From: an uncultured Clostridia bacterium
GTDB lineage: Bacteria; Bacillota; Clostridia; Oscillospirales; Ruminococcaceae
Assembly: GCA_945867255.1 (NCBI GenBank)
Contig: CAMBHV010000009.1
Span: 1 to 14,961 of the forward strand
Reading direction: 5' to 3'
Length of the DNA stretch: 14,961 nucleotides
Numbering within the stretch: the first letter of the stretch is position 1; each line of letters opens with the position of its first letter. Shown in pieces: positions 13,339-14,961 of this stretch. Made by a program: the position numbers and the translations under genes. Below the pieces are notes generated by a model. The model was not told the origin of the DNA and did not search any database. It saw only the letters and a program-made list of their open reading frames with translations.

Positions 13339-14190
13339 ATGAGGCCCATTCAGTCCATCACCAAAGAGCTTGTGTTTTCGTTTCTTGCGCCCCGCGCGCC
13401 GGAAAGCCATAAGGGCAATTACGGCAAAGTGCTGGCCGTGTGCGGCTGCGAGGAGTACCGTGGCGCCGCAGCGCTGGCATGTCTTGGCGCGCTGCGGGCC
13501 GGCGCCGGGCTTGTGACCCTGGCCGCGCCGGAATGCGTATGCACATGTGTGGCTCCACGCATATTGGAGGCCACCTTTCTGTGTGCCCAAAGTCGCGAAG
13601 AACTGCTAAGTGCCGCTGCCCAGTACACTGTTTGCCTTGCCGGCTGCGGCCGAAAACCAGACAACGAAACGGCAAACGAAATGTCCGCGCTGCTGGCTGC
13701 GGCAAAGGGCTGTTTTGTTCTGGACGCCGGAGGCCTTTCTGCCATTGGCACAAATCACAACGCTCTGCGCCCCTGTGCAGGCCGGCTTGTGGTTACGCCA
13801 CACCCCGGCGAAATGGCACGCCTTGCTGGAATTCCCGTGGCTCAGGTACTTCAAATGCCGGCAGATGTGGCACTTGGTTTTTCCCAAAAAACCGGAGCCA
13901 TCACCGTATTAAAAGGCCACCGTACGTTGGTGGCCACACCGGACGGCACGCTATACCGCAACACCACCGGCAACGCCGGCCTTGCACGCGGGGGCAGCGG
14001 AGATATCCTGGCCGGAATCATTGCCGGGCTGGCCGCGCAGGGCCTTAGCCCACAGGCGGCTGCCCTGTGCGGTGTGTGGCTGCATGGCGCGGCGGCAGAC
14101 AAATGTGCTGCACAGCGCAGCATGCAGGGAATGCTGCCGGAGGATATCCTGGAAGCACTGTGTACGGTTTTTCTTGAAAACGGGCGTTGA
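13339..14190 (+). CDS. nnrD: ADP/ATP-dependent NAD(P)H-hydrate dehydratase
   Basis: The 283-residue protein has only the YjeF C-terminal, ribokinase-like domain, as in B. subtilis YxkO (276 residues); the N-terminal epimerase domain found in the fused E. coli enzyme is absent. It repairs hydrated NADH and NADPH by phosphorylation-driven dehydration. Landmarks are HKGNYGKVLAVCG (24-36), GALRAGAGLVTLAAPE (50-65), FVLDAGGLSAI (126-136), TPHPGEMARLAG, ITVLKGHRT and the catalytic-Asp loop GNAGLARGGSGDILAG. The usual GPGLG segment in the middle is replaced by AGCGRKPDNET (100-110), a deviation that may be lineage-specific. AAGGAG lies nine bases before the ATG. It is divergent from the sirtuin gene, another NAD-linked enzyme, and is followed after 84 bases by a YetJ-like membrane protein gene. 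Confidence 0.92.
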   Translation: MRPIQSITKELVFSFLAPRAPESHKGNYGKVLAVCGCEEYRGAAALACLGALRAGAGLVTLAAPECVCTCVAPRILEATFLCAQSREELLSAAAQYTVCLAGCGRKPDNETANEMSALLAAAKGCFVLDAGGLSAIGTNHNALRPCAGRLVVTPHPGEMARLAGIPVAQVLQMPADVALGFSQKTGAITVLKGHRTLVATPDGTLYRNTTGNAGLARGGSGDILAGIIAGLAAQGLSPQAAALCGVWLHGAAADKCAAQRSMQGMLPEDILEALCTVFLENGR

Positions 14191-14210
14191 ATATGCTATG
14201 GTTAGGGTAA

Positions 14211-14229
14211 CATATGGGTATGCCATATG
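14211..14229. repeat. Short perfect inverted repeat upstream of the YetJ-like gene
   Basis: CATATGG (14211-14217) and CCATATG (14223-14229) are exact reverse complements around GTATG. It lies 46 bases before the ATG of the next gene and could be an operator half-site pair; a chance AT-rich palindrome cannot be excluded. Confidence 0.5.
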
Positions 14230-14235
14230 TGCATG

Positions 14236-14252
14236 GCGGCCTGCACGGCCGC
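14236..14252. other. GC-rich hairpin in the nnrD/YetJ-like gap
   Basis: GCGGCC (14236-14241) pairs with GGCCGC (14247-14252) around TGCAC. No T-run follows, so it is not a standard terminator. It sits ten bases before the GAGGG ribosome site and could form in the leader of the downstream gene. Confidence 0.4.
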
Positions 14253-14274
14253 ATCAGAAATGAGGGATAACACG

Positions 14275-14961
14275 ATGTATGAGAACAACGGGCTTGACCC
14301 CATGTTTCAGGAAGAAACCCGCGGCATGTGGAATGCGACAGGTGAGACACTGAGCGGTTATACGGCAAAAACATTTGGATGGATGGGCCTTGGCCTTCTT
14401 TGCACATTTGCCATTGCATTTGCCAGCTATTTTACCGGGTTTGTATGGTACTCTATCATTCAATTTCCTTACCTGCCATTTGTGCTTGCCATTGCGGAGA
14501 TCATCGTAGTAATGGTGCTTTCTGCTCGTCTTACCCAGTTGAGCGCAGGAACAGCCACAGCTTTGTTTTTTGCATATTCCGCACTGAACGGGCTCACATT
14601 TGCCTCGCTGTTTTTGCTGTATGACGTGACAACACTGGTATATGTGTTCGGCATGACGGCAGTATATTTCGGGGCGCTGGCGGCATACGGCTGGTTTACA
14701 AAGCGAGATTTATCAAATCTGCGCAGCATTTTGTTTGCCGGGCTGATGTTTCTCCTGCTGTATTGGATTGTTTCCATCTTCCTTCCCATGGGGATGTTTG
14801 AAAAACTGATCTGTTTTGTGGGCCTTGCCGTATTCCTTGGTTATACGGCATACGACACACAAAAAATCAAGCGTTTCTACGATGCTTACCGCTTTGACCC
14901 GGAAATGGCCCACAAGGGTGCTATTTTCTGTGCATTGCAGCTGTATCTGGATTTTGTAAAT
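14275..14961 (+). CDS. Bax inhibitor-1/YccA-YetJ family membrane protein, 3' end missing
   Basis: From ATG 14275 a frame of 229 codons stays open to the window edge. After a soluble start (about 33 residues, MYENNGLDPMF...) there are seven hydrophobic stretches separated by short loops, beginning KTFGWMGLGLLCTFAIAFASY. The C-terminal signature of the TMBIM/Bax-inhibitor-1 family is present: VGLAVFLGYTAYDTQKIKRFYD with its Asp, then ALQLYLDFVN with a second Asp. In B. subtilis YetJ the matching Asp pair forms a pH-dependent Ca2+ gate; the same role is inferred here. Only the last part of the family's C-terminus should be missing. GAGGG lies eight bases before the ATG. It follows nnrD on the same strand after 84 bases, a gap with two hairpin-forming repeats. 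Confidence 0.92.
   Translation, partial: MYENNGLDPMFQEETRGMWNATGETLSGYTAKTFGWMGLGLLCTFAIAFASYFTGFVWYSIIQFPYLPFVLAIAEIIVVMVLSARLTQLSAGTATALFFAYSALNGLTFASLFLLYDVTTLVYVFGMTAVYFGALAAYGWFTKRDLSNLRSILFAGLMFLLLYWIVSIFLPMGMFEKLICFVGLAVFLGYTAYDTQKIKRFYDAYRFDPEMAHKGAIFCALQLYLDFVN

Noticed and set aside
1..14961. tRNA, rRNA, CRISPR array, insertion sequence, prophage or defence genes
   Set aside because: None is visible: no repeated spacer arrays, no transposase or integrase frames, no cloverleaf-like sequences, and gene gaps are all under about 155 bases.

Overview
The window looks like a chromosomal core-genome segment of a Gram-positive, low-to-mid G+C anaerobe, most likely a Clostridia member of the Oscillospiraceae/Ruminococcaceae type. 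The evidence is strong AGGAGG-type ribosome binding sites, frequent TTG starts, a YfhO-family membrane protein typical of Firmicutes, a DNA polymerase I without proofreading residues, and Clostridia-like protein sequences. This placement is inference from sequence character; no 16S or other marker gene is present. Coding density is very high. The largest gap is about 150 bases, and I see no tRNA, rRNA, insertion sequence, prophage or CRISPR array.

Layout. Bases 1-4802 form a leftward block: yfhO-like GT-C membrane protein, then tex (start overlapping the yfhO end by 25 bases), then the first 60 codons of a MATE transporter that leaves the window. Bases 4897-5487 hold a rightward YfbR-type HD 5'-deoxynucleotidase, closed by a clear intrinsic terminator. 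A leftward tRNA-dihydrouridine synthase (5535-6533) diverges from a rightward run: polA, rimI, a small two-helix membrane protein, tsaD and a second MATE transporter (6688-12607). The MATE transporter collides tail to tail, with a 38-base overlap, with a leftward sirtuin (12570-13271). The sirtuin diverges from nnrD (13339-14190), which is followed by a Bax-inhibitor-1/YetJ family membrane protein cut by the right edge.

How they fit together. Most genes are housekeeping: DNA repair and replication (polA), nucleotide pool control (yfbR), tRNA modification (dus, tsaD), protein acetylation and deacylation (rimI, sirtuin), NAD(P)H repair (nnrD), RNA-linked accessory function (tex), and membrane or envelope functions (yfhO, two MATEs, YetJ-like). 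I did not find a new defence or mobile system.

The most striking observation is inside polA. The almost universal family-A motif that follows the T-x-T of the palm/thumb region (GRxSSxxPNLQNIPVRx, containing the equivalent of E. coli Arg668) is cleanly missing. This is a 17-codon in-frame deletion, with everything on both sides intact. The second notable item is a perfect 13-base inverted repeat between the divergent dus and polA genes whose two arms each carry an outward-facing extended -10 element.
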